Part shown: piece after piece, positions 1-7,441 of the stretch
Position numbering within the stretch: the first letter of the stretch is position 1
How the letters are laid out: every line of letters begins with the position of its first letter
Assembly: GCA_002321335.1 (NCBI GenBank)
Contig: DCMG01000086.1
Location: forward strand, 1 to 18,275
DNA: 18,275 bases
From: Bacteroidales bacterium UBA1628
GTDB taxonomy: Bacteria; Bacteroidota; Bacteroidia; Bacteroidales; UBA932
Reading direction: 5' to 3'
Position numbers and translations under genes: made by a program
Notes under the pieces: generated by a model
Told to the model about the DNA's origin: nothing
The model's database searches: none
Seen by the model: only the letters and a program-made list of their open reading frames with translations

Positions 1-559
1 ACTTCCCGGAAACCGCCATGCAAAGGGCACCGTGGGCGAACATCTCGATCCGTACCAGATTCCCGGACGGCCCATTGATCCCTTCCCGCACAATGGCTTC
101 ATGAATATCCTTGACCTGATGCAGGTTCAGCTCTCTGGCCAGCACAATCACGTCTGCGAACTGCGAGTAGAACCGCAGTGCCTCGACATTCGACACGTTG
201 AGTTGGGTGGAGATGTGCACTTCCAGCCCGATTTGACGGCAATATGTTATCGCAGCCATGTCCGAGGCGATTATTGCGTTCACTCCAGCCGCCTTGGCAG
301 AGTCCAGAGCCTCCCGCATAGGAGCGAGGTCCTCTCCGTAAAGGACGATATTCAGGGTCATGTAGGTCTTGACACCATATTCCCGGCAGATTTCCACAAT
401 CTTCGGCAGGTCATCCGGGGTGAAGTTGTTCGCCGAGTGCGAGCGCATGTTGAGGTTGCCCACCCCGAAATAGACGGAGTCCGCTCCACCCTGAATCGCC
501 GCGTTCAGACATTCGAAATTGCCCGCCGGCGACATTATCTCAAGTTCTTTCTTGTCCAT
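1..559 (-). CDS. U32 family peptidase-like protein (5' part only)
   Basis: The reverse strand reads from ATG at 559 to the left edge without a stop, giving the first 186 residues. It opens MDKKELEIMSPAGNFECLNA, followed by GGADSVYFGVG, a Y-MTLNIVLY strand, HISTQLNVSN and RIEMFAHGALCMAVSGK, which is the standard N-terminal barrel of the U32 family. Members first called collagenase-like peptidases are now known mostly as Fe-S-linked RNA or quinone hydroxylation factors (TrhP/YegQ for tRNA, RlhA for rRNA, UbiU/UbiV). The Cys ligands of that class lie further downstream and are outside the window, so the subfamily cannot be assigned. A good promoter lies just upstream, and the gene diverges from malQ. 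The forward-strand frame opposite it (32-568) has no recognisable protein character. Family assignment is firm; the substrate is open. Confidence 0.9.
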   Translation of the reverse strand, partial: MDKKELEIMSPAGNFECLNAAIQGGADSVYFGVGNLNMRSHSANNFTPDDLPKIVEICREYGVKTYMTLNIVLYGEDLAPMREALDSAKAAGVNAIIASDMAAITYCRQIGLEVHISTQLNVSNVEALRFYSQFADVIVLARELNLHQVKDIHEAIVREGINGPSGNLVRIEMFAHGALCMAVSGK

Positions 560-579
560 TGTCTCTGAATATTATCCCT

Positions 580-611
580 CAAAATTAATCCATAAAATCG
601 CCAATCACAAA
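580..611 (-). promoter_or_regulatory. Bacteroidota-type promoter for the U32 gene
   Basis: On the reverse strand, TTTG (608-611) is followed after 20 bp by TAATTTTG (580-587). This matches the Bacteroidota sigma-A pattern of TTTG at -33 and TAnnTTTG at -7. The expected start of transcription is near 574, leaving a leader of about 15 nt before the ATG at 559. Confidence 0.7.
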
Positions 612-825
612 TTTCCGGTCTGCTTTGTTCTCAAAACCGTATTTAAGTAACCTTCAAAAAGTAACCTGCATCACCTTAAGGAATCTTTTCGGTCTATATC
701 TCTTTTCTCATCAGTCATGTGCCACCGGCACACTCCTTCTTCGAAAATAGATCTATCCTCGAAAATATTCTCTTAATCTGAAGCAACTTATTCTTTTTCA
801 TGTTACTAAATTCAGATATTTTCGC
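612..825. other. Intergenic region between divergent U32 and malQ genes
   Basis: No open frame looks like protein here. The stretch is AT-rich and holds a 9-bp direct repeat, AAGTAACCT, at 645-653 and 659-667 (14-bp period), about 35 bp beyond the U32 -33 element. It also holds a small palindrome, GTGCC-ACC-GGCAC, at 719-731. Either could be a regulator site for one of the divergent promoters, but nothing ties them to a known factor. Confidence 0.4.
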
Positions 826-833
826 TAATATTG
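826..833 (+). promoter_or_regulatory. Possible -7 element for malQ
   Basis: TAATATTG resembles the TAnnTTTG -7 box and lies 36 bp before the malQ start. At the expected -33 distance there is only GTTA (802-805), so the match is weak. It may need an activator or may not be the true promoter. Confidence 0.35.
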
Positions 834-869
834 CAGATTGTGGCGGACTAATTCCGCTGCCAAAACACT

Positions 870-3308
870 ATGCGACTTAAAATTACCCTTGAATATTTCA
901 CTTCACCGGGGGAGAAACTTTTTCTGAATCTCTCCGATGGTCAATCAATAGTTATGGAATATGTCGTCGGAGGGCGCTGGGAGGCTTCTTTGGAAGTTCC
1001 GGACACGACGGATGCCCTTGAATATTCCTTTGAACTTCACCGTGACGGGCAATGTGTGCGGCGTGAGTGGGGAAGGCATAGGGTCCCTGAGCCTGTCGAA
1101 GGGACTGTCGCTTCGACAAGCTCAGCGACCGGTGGTTCCGGCTCAGCGACCGAGTCCCTTGAAATCCGTGACCGTTGGCAGGATCGTCCTGAAGACTCAC
1201 CGTTCTGGACCAAGGCCTTCACCGACGTGATATTCAAAAGAAAATCAGCTTCGCCCAAACGCACCGGCAACGTGACCTTTACCGTTCCGGGCGCCCGGAT
1301 CCTCAAGGATGAGGTGTTGGCCATCACCGGCAGCGGCAAAATGTTCGATGATTGGAAAAAGTTCGTGCAGTTGACCCCTGTTTCCGCTCCGCTTTGGGAC
1401 GTAACCCTTAATGTGAAGGAACCGTTTGAGTATAAGTTCGTTATTCTGGACACAAAGACGAAGAAACCTAAAGTCTGGGAGTCCGGTCCCAACCATTTCT
1501 TTGCGGAGGTCCCGGCCAAGGGCAGCCTTCTGGAGATCAGGGATGTCGTTCCGGAGTTTGAGACCAAGCCTTGGCGTGGAGCCGGCACGGCGATTCCGGT
1601 CTTTTCCCTCCGCAGCGAGACCAGCTTCGGCGTAGGCGAGTTCAAAGACCTCAAGAAACTGGTGGACTGGGCCGCAAAGACAGGCCAGAGCATCATCCAG
1701 CTCCTGCCGATCAACGACACCACAATGACTGGAACGTGGACGGATTCTTACCCTTACAATGCGAACTCGACTTTCGCCCTTCACCCACAGTTCATCCATC
1801 TTCCTGATGCCGGGGTCAAGACCGACAAGAAATACAAAACTCTCCAGAAAGAGCTCAACGCACTTCCGGCCGTTGACTACGAGCGAGTTAATAATGAGAA
1901 GATACGCCTTTTGAAAGAGGCTTTCGAGAAAGTTGGTCAGGAGGTGATGTCGGGGGAGAGCTACAAACAATTCTATTCCGCCAACAAAGATTGGCTCATC
2001 CCTTATGCTGCTTTCTGTGTCTTGAGAGACGTCAACGGAACACCGGAGTTCGGAAAATGGAAGTCACTTTCTGAATATTCAGAAACCAAGGTCAAGTCAT
2101 TCTGCCGTAGGCATAAGAACGAGACTGACTTCTACTGCTTCGTTCAGTTCTGCCTCGATGCGCAGCTGAAGGAGGCTGTTGAATATGCCCATTCGAAGGG
2201 TGTGGCGATCAAGGGAGACCTTCCAATCGGAATCAGCCGCACAAGTGTCGATGCCTGGCAGTATCCGCACCTGTTTAACCTTGATTCTCAGGCCGGAGCA
2301 CCGCCTGACGCTTTCTCTGCTGACGGTCAGAACTGGGGCTTCCCAACCTACAATTGGGAGGAGATGGCAAAGGACGACTACGCTTGGTGGAAGGCCCGCC
2401 TTAGGAAGATGAGTGAATATTTTGACACTTTCCGAATCGATCATATTCTTGGATTCTTCCGCATCTGGGAGATTCCGGTCGGGGTGAAGTCGGGCTTGCT
2501 TGGCCATTTCAATCCTGCGCTTCCTTACTCGGCCGACGAGCTGAGAGGCAGGGGATTTGATCCTAACTCTCAGTTGTTTGTGCCTGATCCTCATCGTGAC
2601 GGGTGGTATCATCCACGTATCGCTGCCCAGAGCACAGAGGATTTCAAGGCTTTGAACGATTACTTCAAGAACGCCTATAACGATCTCTACAATGATTTCT
2701 TCTACCATCGCCACAACGGTTTCTGGAAGGAGTGCGCAATGAAGAAGTTGCCGGCCCTTCTGGATTCCACCGGAATGCTGGCCTGCGGAGAGGATCTCGG
2801 CATGATTCCGGCCTGTGTCCCTGAGGTGATGAAAGATTTGCACATCCTGTCGCTTGAGATCCAGCGGATGCCGAAGTCTCCTGAGAAGACTTTTGACGAG
2901 CCGTGGACCTATCCATATCTGTCGGTCTGCGCGACCGGAACACATGACACCTCCACCTTGCGTGGTTGGTGGGAGGAAGACCGTGCGATGTCCGAAAGGT
3001 TCTACCATGAGATACTTCATTGTGAAGGGCAGGCTCCGTATTTCTGCGAGCCGTGGATCTGTGAACGGATTGTGAACCAGCACTTGAACTCTCCTTCGAT
3101 GCTGTGTGTCCTTCCGCTACAGGACTGGATGTCCATTGACGGAGAGGTCCGCTATCAGGGCAAGCCGGAGGACGAACGCATCAACATTCCGGCCATTTCC
3201 CGTCACTATTGGCGCTGGAGGATGCACATCACCCTTGAGGATCTCCTGTCCCGCTCCGACTTCAACCGCAATCTGCACGACCTTATTTCTGATTCCGGAA
3301 GAGGGTAG
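870..3308 (+). CDS. malQ: 4-alpha-glucanotransferase (amylomaltase, GH77) with two CBM20 modules
   Basis: The enzyme moves alpha-1,4-glucan segments between acceptors in cytoplasmic maltodextrin and glycogen metabolism. The architecture is that of plant DPE2 and Bacteroidota MalQ: a first CBM20 (about residues 1-125), a second CBM20 (about 132-225, from GNVTFTVPGARI to NHFFAEVPAKG) and a GH77 barrel (about 235-800, beginning GTAIPVFSLRSETSFGVGEF). Catalytic positions are visible: nucleophile D524 in FRIDHILGFFRIWEIP, acid/base E641 in CGEDLGMIP, and D693 in GTHDTSTLRGWW. At 812 residues it is somewhat shorter than the ~890 I would expect for the family. Residues 72-95 (PEPVEGTVASTSSATGGSGS and flanks) are low-complexity sequence encoded by an inserted REP-like repeat, in frame and between beta-strands of the first CBM20. 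The gene is monocistronic and converges on the next gene at a shared hairpin. Confidence 0.96.
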   Translation: MRLKITLEYFTSPGEKLFLNLSDGQSIVMEYVVGGRWEASLEVPDTTDALEYSFELHRDGQCVRREWGRHRVPEPVEGTVASTSSATGGSGSATESLEIRDRWQDRPEDSPFWTKAFTDVIFKRKSASPKRTGNVTFTVPGARILKDEVLAITGSGKMFDDWKKFVQLTPVSAPLWDVTLNVKEPFEYKFVILDTKTKKPKVWESGPNHFFAEVPAKGSLLEIRDVVPEFETKPWRGAGTAIPVFSLRSETSFGVGEFKDLKKLVDWAAKTGQSIIQLLPINDTTMTGTWTDSYPYNANSTFALHPQFIHLPDAGVKTDKKYKTLQKELNALPAVDYERVNNEKIRLLKEAFEKVGQEVMSGESYKQFYSANKDWLIPYAAFCVLRDVNGTPEFGKWKSLSEYSETKVKSFCRRHKNETDFYCFVQFCLDAQLKEAVEYAHSKGVAIKGDLPIGISRTSVDAWQYPHLFNLDSQAGAPPDAFSADGQNWGFPTYNWEEMAKDDYAWWKARLRKMSEYFDTFRIDHILGFFRIWEIPVGVKSGLLGHFNPALPYSADELRGRGFDPNSQLFVPDPHRDGWYHPRIAAQSTEDFKALNDYFKNAYNDLYNDFFYHRHNGFWKECAMKKLPALLDSTGMLACGEDLGMIPACVPEVMKDLHILSLEIQRMPKSPEKTFDEPWTYPYLSVCATGTHDTSTLRGWWEEDRAMSERFYHEILHCEGQAPYFCEPWICERIVNQHLNSPSMLCVLPLQDWMSIDGEVRYQGKPEDERINIPAISRHYWRWRMHITLEDLLSRSDFNRNLHDLISDSGRG
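1081..1160. repeat. REP-like palindromic repeat inside malQ
   Basis: CTGAGCCTGTCGAAG (1087-1101) pairs with CTTCGACAAGCTCAG (1111-1125), a 15-bp stem with one mismatch and a 9-nt loop. A third arm fragment, GGCTCAGCGACCG, follows (1140-1152). The core is also bracketed by GTCCCT (1083-1088) and AGGGAC (1100-1105), with GTCCCT again at 1154-1159. The same core recurs at 14742-14808 and, decayed, at 10836-10850. About 80 bp were accommodated in frame, adding about 24 residues to MalQ. Confidence 0.8.
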
Positions 3309-3336
3309 GTGTTGCCTTATGGATTAGTTTGTCATC

Positions 3337-3369
3337 AAGATGCCGTCTGCCTTGTACAGACGGCATCTT
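3337..3369. terminator. Shared hairpin between convergent malQ and the AlbA_2-WYL gene
   Basis: A perfect 13-bp stem, AAGATGCCGTCTG and CAGACGGCATCTT, encloses the loop CCTTGTA. It lies 28 bp after the malQ stop and 4 bp beyond the stop of the opposing gene. T-tracts are poor on both sides, so it may act as a barrier or 3' end stabiliser rather than a classic intrinsic terminator. Confidence 0.65.
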
Positions 3370-3373
3370 GGCT

Positions 3374-6343
3374 TTATGGTTTCCCGTCAAGGTTCTCTTT
3401 TACGAATCGCGCGATCTCCGCCTTGAATTCGTCAGAATCTTCCGTGTCGATGATCTCGATCTTGTCCGCCAGCCCCAAATAGAATCGTCTGATGGCTCCA
3501 AATCCTTGGATATGAGTATCTAATATCCATTTGCCGGAAGGCTCCTCGTAAAGTTCCTCTTTTGGAAGGTTCTTGGCGTTTGAATATTCCTCCAGCAGGT
3601 GATTAAGGGCTCCGACCTCCATTCTGATTTTAAGGTGTTTCGGTTTGCCGCTCATTATCCAGCGGAAGACATCCGCTTTGCCCGGCTCAAAAGAATGGGT
3701 GTATGTTCCATTGGTCTCGTCAACATCGATGGATTCGATCCTGGATAGCCTGAACTGTTTCATCCGGCACTCGTCAAGGTCCCAGCAATAGACGTTCTCA
3801 TTATTGTAGAACAGGTTGACAGGAACAACGTGGCGGTCTCGGATCACACCGCTGTTGCCACTTGAGTACCGATGGAATATCAACCTGTTCTTTTTGTTGA
3901 TCGCATCCTGAATCTTAACGATGAATCTGGCCGGTTTGCTGATGTCCATCAGAGTCATCATCCTCTGCTCCATGTCGTGATGCGTCATCGGTTTGGTCGT
4001 GTTTCCATCACGCTTGTAAGCAATGCCTTCAATGCGTTCTTTGTCTTTGTACAGGTAGGCAATCTCGAATCTGGATGGAGTTACGCTGATGCGGATGGCG
4101 TCTTGGTCTTCCGTCGCCTCTATCGTTATGTTGTTCAGCAGTGATTCCTTGAAATACAGTTCTTTTTCCGCATTGAGGAAAAGAACCATGTGGTCGATTG
4201 AGTCTGGCTTTGTGATGGCATGACCGAGTTTTTTGCTTTTTATTACCTTTATCGTGTCAAAATTGTCGGTCAGCCATTTCATGTCGGCTTTTAATCCATA
4301 TTCCTCATTTGTTATAGGGTCTCCGGTCTTGTCATTGACTCCAAGATAGATGACTCCACCATCTGTGTTGAGAAATCCGCATGCGGCTTCGAACACCTGC
4401 CCGCGTCCTTGATAGTCTATGTCAGCGACCTTTTCGTTCTTGATGTCGTTGCGGAACACGTAGGAGGATTTGAATTCCAGACAACTGCCCTCTCCTTTGC
4501 CGTATTTGCCATAGACGGCTTGCTCTTCTTCACGGAACTGGTCGGCCACTCCAAGCAGTTCGCAGATTTTTCGTCGAAGGGAACTGTCTGTGGTCTTGAT
4601 CTCGTCAGAGAACTTCTGCGAAATACTGTCGGCAAGAACCAATGACACGACTTGATTCCCCAAATCGTCCAGGCCGTTTTCATTGATGATGGAGGCCAGA
4701 CTATGGATTTTTTCAGGATGTCCGCTGAGTTTCAGGCAACTCAATATCTTGCCTTGCTCTTTTGAAAAATCCAGACCGGAACCCACGTGGCCGATATCCC
4801 CGGTCTGCGCATATTCAATACAGCATTTGAGGTAGGCGGCGTCCCGCAGTGTCAGTTTCGGAGTGTCTCTGACACATAAGGAGAGAAATGATGAGCATAG
4901 CAGGCACTTGTAAGCGTCAAGTGATCCGGACGCCACGTTTCCACGCAGGATGCTCGCCAGGGTGCGGATGATGTTTTTCTGTTTTTCGTCATTGGCGTTG
5001 TCATCCTTCTTCGATTTCAACGCTTCAAGAGCGTCGTGAACCTCAATCACGTATTCTTCCAACACGGCATTGTCATCCCATTCTTTGTCAATGTGGTCAT
5101 ATCCGTACTTGGGCTCACAGATATTGATGTATATGTCGTTGTTTTTCTTTTGTATGTTATAAAGGCTCATGACTTTGGTGTCACCTTTTTTGACTCCGTC
5201 CAAGATGAATGACAATGCTCCGTATCCTGAAGGTGTCATCCAATTGATGCGTTCATATCTGGTGTCAATGTCGATGACCTTTGCCTTGAAAGTGTTGTTG
5301 TACCGTTCGTCAATTCTTGCCTGCCTTTCAGCGAAGGCTCGGTAGCTGTCCTTGATTGAGAATATATAATGGTCTCCGTCGATGTCGCTGATCACGGCGT
5401 TCGGGATGCAGTCGTTTTCCAGAAAATATCCATCCAAATCTTCGGTGTACAAGCCCTTGATCAATTCTTCATCTTTAATGGTGCCGACTATCTGATCAAG
5501 GCTGTCAAATATTTCGACATGGAAGACTGGATGGCCGTCGTCTTCATATTCGGTGCGCAGATATTTCAGAGTCACGGTGTCTCCTGGCTTGAACGACTGT
5601 CGGTTGCATGGTAATTTGACACGTCCGCTATCTTCCTGCGTGTGCATGAATGTACGCGCGAACGCCTCTAACTTTTCAGCGTCGTTCGCCTCGCTGGATT
5701 TCAATCGCTCGTCTCTGGCGCTTCTTGTCACAACCTTGACCGCCCCGCCGCAAAGGGAAAACGCAGTCACGCCATTGTCGCCGCATGGCGATGATTTGAT
5801 GGAAAAGCATCCGTTGTCTATCGTGACTTGTCCGTTACCCTCGAAAAGGAACGGTGTCAACGTTTTCTTGCTGAAATTGCTGTTGTTGCAGATATTGTGC
5901 GCAAGGATGTCCAGTGACATCGCATTCTCGATGGTGGCCCAGTCGTAGCTTATGCCGGAAAGATTGAAACTCATCGCCTTGACGGCGGTGCCCACAAAAT
6001 CGTAGCTGCTTTTCACAACGTGTGAGGCATAATTGAGGAACGTCAGAAGATTGGTGCGGATTGCCTCATAACTTCGCATTTCAAGCAGTAGAATTATGTT
6101 TGAGGCGATCATCTGACCGATAAGTGTGATGGCATTCTTTTCGCTTGGTGTGGGAATGTCTTGACTGTCACAGATGCGCTGTCCTTCAGCTTCAAACTCC
6201 TTGATGTGCCTGTCAAGGAAACCGCTTAAATCCAATTTGCTTACAGAACCGTCAATGTATGAAGATCTCAGGGCTTTTACAAGTTCTGTGGATGGAGCAT
6301 TCGCCGCTTTTTGGAAAATGGTTTCTAGAGTGTTGATGGTCAT
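3374..6343 (-). CDS. Large AlbA_2 (Schlafen-like) and WYL domain protein of unknown function
   Basis: This 989-residue protein has no signal peptide or clear membrane segment. Residues 1-245 are mostly helical and unrecognised. About 250-412 are beta-rich segments that could be OB/S1-like barrels (FKPGDTVTLKYL; NTFKAKVIDIDTRYERINWM). About 425-610 are helical. An AlbA_2 domain follows at about 615-785: LEFKSS with E623, then VFEAACGFLNTDGGVIYLGV with D661-G662-G663, closing with IAYKRDGNTTKPM. A WYL domain spans about 812-875 (RHVVPVNLFY at 837-846, WDLDECRMKQFRLSRIESI), with a C-terminal extension to 989. AlbA_2 modules occur in putative regulators and in Schlafen-type proteins. WYL domains bind nucleic-acid or nucleotide ligands and often control defence loci. 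The gene starts 22 bp after the hydrolase stop, so the two are probably co-transcribed. A one-gene regulator or defence factor is inferred, not shown. Confidence 0.85.
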   Translation of the reverse strand: MTINTLETIFQKAANAPSTELVKALRSSYIDGSVSKLDLSGFLDRHIKEFEAEGQRICDSQDIPTPSEKNAITLIGQMIASNIILLLEMRSYEAIRTNLLTFLNYASHVVKSSYDFVGTAVKAMSFNLSGISYDWATIENAMSLDILAHNICNNSNFSKKTLTPFLFEGNGQVTIDNGCFSIKSSPCGDNGVTAFSLCGGAVKVVTRSARDERLKSSEANDAEKLEAFARTFMHTQEDSGRVKLPCNRQSFKPGDTVTLKYLRTEYEDDGHPVFHVEIFDSLDQIVGTIKDEELIKGLYTEDLDGYFLENDCIPNAVISDIDGDHYIFSIKDSYRAFAERQARIDERYNNTFKAKVIDIDTRYERINWMTPSGYGALSFILDGVKKGDTKVMSLYNIQKKNNDIYINICEPKYGYDHIDKEWDDNAVLEEYVIEVHDALEALKSKKDDNANDEKQKNIIRTLASILRGNVASGSLDAYKCLLCSSFLSLCVRDTPKLTLRDAAYLKCCIEYAQTGDIGHVGSGLDFSKEQGKILSCLKLSGHPEKIHSLASIINENGLDDLGNQVVSLVLADSISQKFSDEIKTTDSSLRRKICELLGVADQFREEEQAVYGKYGKGEGSCLEFKSSYVFRNDIKNEKVADIDYQGRGQVFEAACGFLNTDGGVIYLGVNDKTGDPITNEEYGLKADMKWLTDNFDTIKVIKSKKLGHAITKPDSIDHMVLFLNAEKELYFKESLLNNITIEATEDQDAIRISVTPSRFEIAYLYKDKERIEGIAYKRDGNTTKPMTHHDMEQRMMTLMDISKPARFIVKIQDAINKKNRLIFHRYSSGNSGVIRDRHVVPVNLFYNNENVYCWDLDECRMKQFRLSRIESIDVDETNGTYTHSFEPGKADVFRWIMSGKPKHLKIRMEVGALNHLLEEYSNAKNLPKEELYEEPSGKWILDTHIQGFGAIRRFYLGLADKIEIIDTEDSDEFKAEIARFVKENLDGKP

Positions 6344-6365
6344 TGTCCTACTGTGTAATTAATAA

Positions 6366-7277
6366 TCAGGCCAATTTGTCCAAAATGTCTTTCCAGACCT
6401 GGATCCTTGAGGTCTCGTTGAGTATTTCGTGACGCATTCCAGGGTAAAGATGCAGGTCAGTGTTCTTGTAGCCGACAGTCTTCATCAGATCGACGGCCTT
6501 GCCGATGGCCTTGTCAGAGATGCGGCATGGATCATCGGCTCCGGAAATGAAGTGAACCGGCAGATCTGGGTTGGACATCTTCCAGTTCTTGGGACTGTAG
6601 CAATCCTGCATCAGATCCAAAAGGTTCTTGAATCCGTTGACAGTGAATGTGAACATGCAGTAAGGGTCTTTGTGGTAGGCCTCGAGTGTGTCCTTGTCGG
6701 AGCAGACCCACGCTGACGGGTAGCCCTCTGACTCGAAGGGTTTGTTGAATGATCCGAAAGACAGTTTCTGCAGGAGAGGGGAGCGGTAGTGTTCTCCTTT
6801 GAACAGTCCGATCAGCCCGGCGAGAATGCGTCCTGTCTTTCCTGCCGGATTATAGCTCGGGCAGCCGCAGACGAAGAGCGTGTCGATGCTGTCGTCGTAG
6901 CGTTTTGTGAACGAGCGTACGGCCATGGATCCCATGCTGTGCCCGAACAGGGTGTACGGCAAAACCGGATAGCTGGACTTGACCTCGTTCTTAACTAGCT
7001 TTATATCCTCAACGAGCGCTTTCCAGCCACCTTTGTACATATATCCTAGATCCTCTTCGTTCAGTACGGTCTCGCCGTGCCCCCGATGGTCGTGTATGGC
7101 GCAGATGTAGCCATGGGCTGAAAGATATTCCATGAAAGGAATATATCTCTCCTTGTGTTCGCACATCCCATGGACAATCTGCACGATTCCTTTGGGTTCG
7201 CCCACCGGCTCGCTGATCAGGATTGTCAGTTTGAGCCCGTCTGATGAAGCTTCGATTCTCCGCTTTAGCATATTCAT
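6366..7277 (-). CDS. Alpha/beta hydrolase of the Hydrolase_4 (monoacylglycerol lipase / lysophospholipase) family
   Basis: A 303-residue cytoplasmic serine hydrolase without a signal peptide. GIVQIVHGMCEHKERY supplies the oxyanion-hole region. HDHRGHGET is the usual second motif. GHSMGS carries nucleophile S114. ISGADDPCR carries the acid (D248 or D249), and GMRHEILNE carries H283. All triad members are present at family-typical spacing, and the length is normal. Relatives cleave monoglycerides, lysophospholipids or other carboxyl esters, and the true substrate cannot be read from sequence. The start at 7277 (MNMLKRRIEASSDG) sits about 18 nt after the expected transcription start; ATG at 7271 is an alternative. 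The gene leads an apparent two-gene unit with the AlbA_2-WYL protein. Confidence 0.9.
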   Translation of the reverse strand: MNMLKRRIEASSDGLKLTILISEPVGEPKGIVQIVHGMCEHKERYIPFMEYLSAHGYICAIHDHRGHGETVLNEEDLGYMYKGGWKALVEDIKLVKNEVKSSYPVLPYTLFGHSMGSMAVRSFTKRYDDSIDTLFVCGCPSYNPAGKTGRILAGLIGLFKGEHYRSPLLQKLSFGSFNKPFESEGYPSAWVCSDKDTLEAYHKDPYCMFTFTVNGFKNLLDLMQDCYSPKNWKMSNPDLPVHFISGADDPCRISDKAIGKAVDLMKTVGYKNTDLHLYPGMRHEILNETSRIQVWKDILDKLA

Positions 7278-7300
7278 CGATTTTTATGATTTCACACGCT

Positions 7301-7331
7301 CAAAGATAATGAAAATGAATAATCCGGACAA
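7301..7331 (-). promoter_or_regulatory. Promoter for the hydrolase / AlbA_2-WYL unit
   Basis: On the reverse strand, TTG (7329-7331) is followed after 20 bp by TATCTTTG (7301-7308), a full match to the TAnnTTTG box. It lies back to back with the upstream purT promoter. Confidence 0.7.
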
Positions 7332-7333
7332 CA

Positions 7334-7366
7334 TTGACAAGTGTCGTGGACTCCAGATTATCTTTG
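7334..7366 (+). promoter_or_regulatory. Upstream purT promoter candidate
   Basis: TTG (7334-7336), 22 bp, then TATCTTTG (7359-7366). The -7 box is consensus and the spacing slightly long. It almost abuts the divergent hydrolase promoter. Confidence 0.45.
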
Positions 7367-7387
7367 AATCTTCAGGACATGAAAACC

Positions 7388-7418
7388 TTGCCGCTGATTA
7401 GGAATATTCGTAAATTTG
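7388..7418 (+). promoter_or_regulatory. Proximal purT promoter, which decides the start codon
   Basis: TTG (7388-7390), exactly 20 bp, then TAAATTTG (7411-7418). Transcription would begin near 7425, downstream of the in-frame ATG at 7379, so translation from this promoter must use ATG 7442. Homology to E. coli PurT supports that start independently. Confidence 0.65.
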
Positions 7419-7441
7419 AAAATTCAAACACAATTTTCGGT

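Noticed and set aside
32..568. 178-codon forward frame at the left edge
   Set aside because: It lies opposite the U32 protein, whose residues are clearly recognisable; the forward translation has no family features.
719..731. GTGCC-ACC-GGCAC mini-palindrome
   Set aside because: Five-base arms with a 3-nt loop are expected by chance at this length, and no T-tract or promoter geometry supports a role.
2097..3083. 328-codon reverse frame inside malQ
   Set aside because: Overlaps the GH77 catalytic region, which is unambiguously coding on the forward strand.
7334..7441. N-terminal extension of PurT
   Set aside because: Open in frame, but it crosses both predicted promoters and adds 36 residues absent from E. 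coli PurT.
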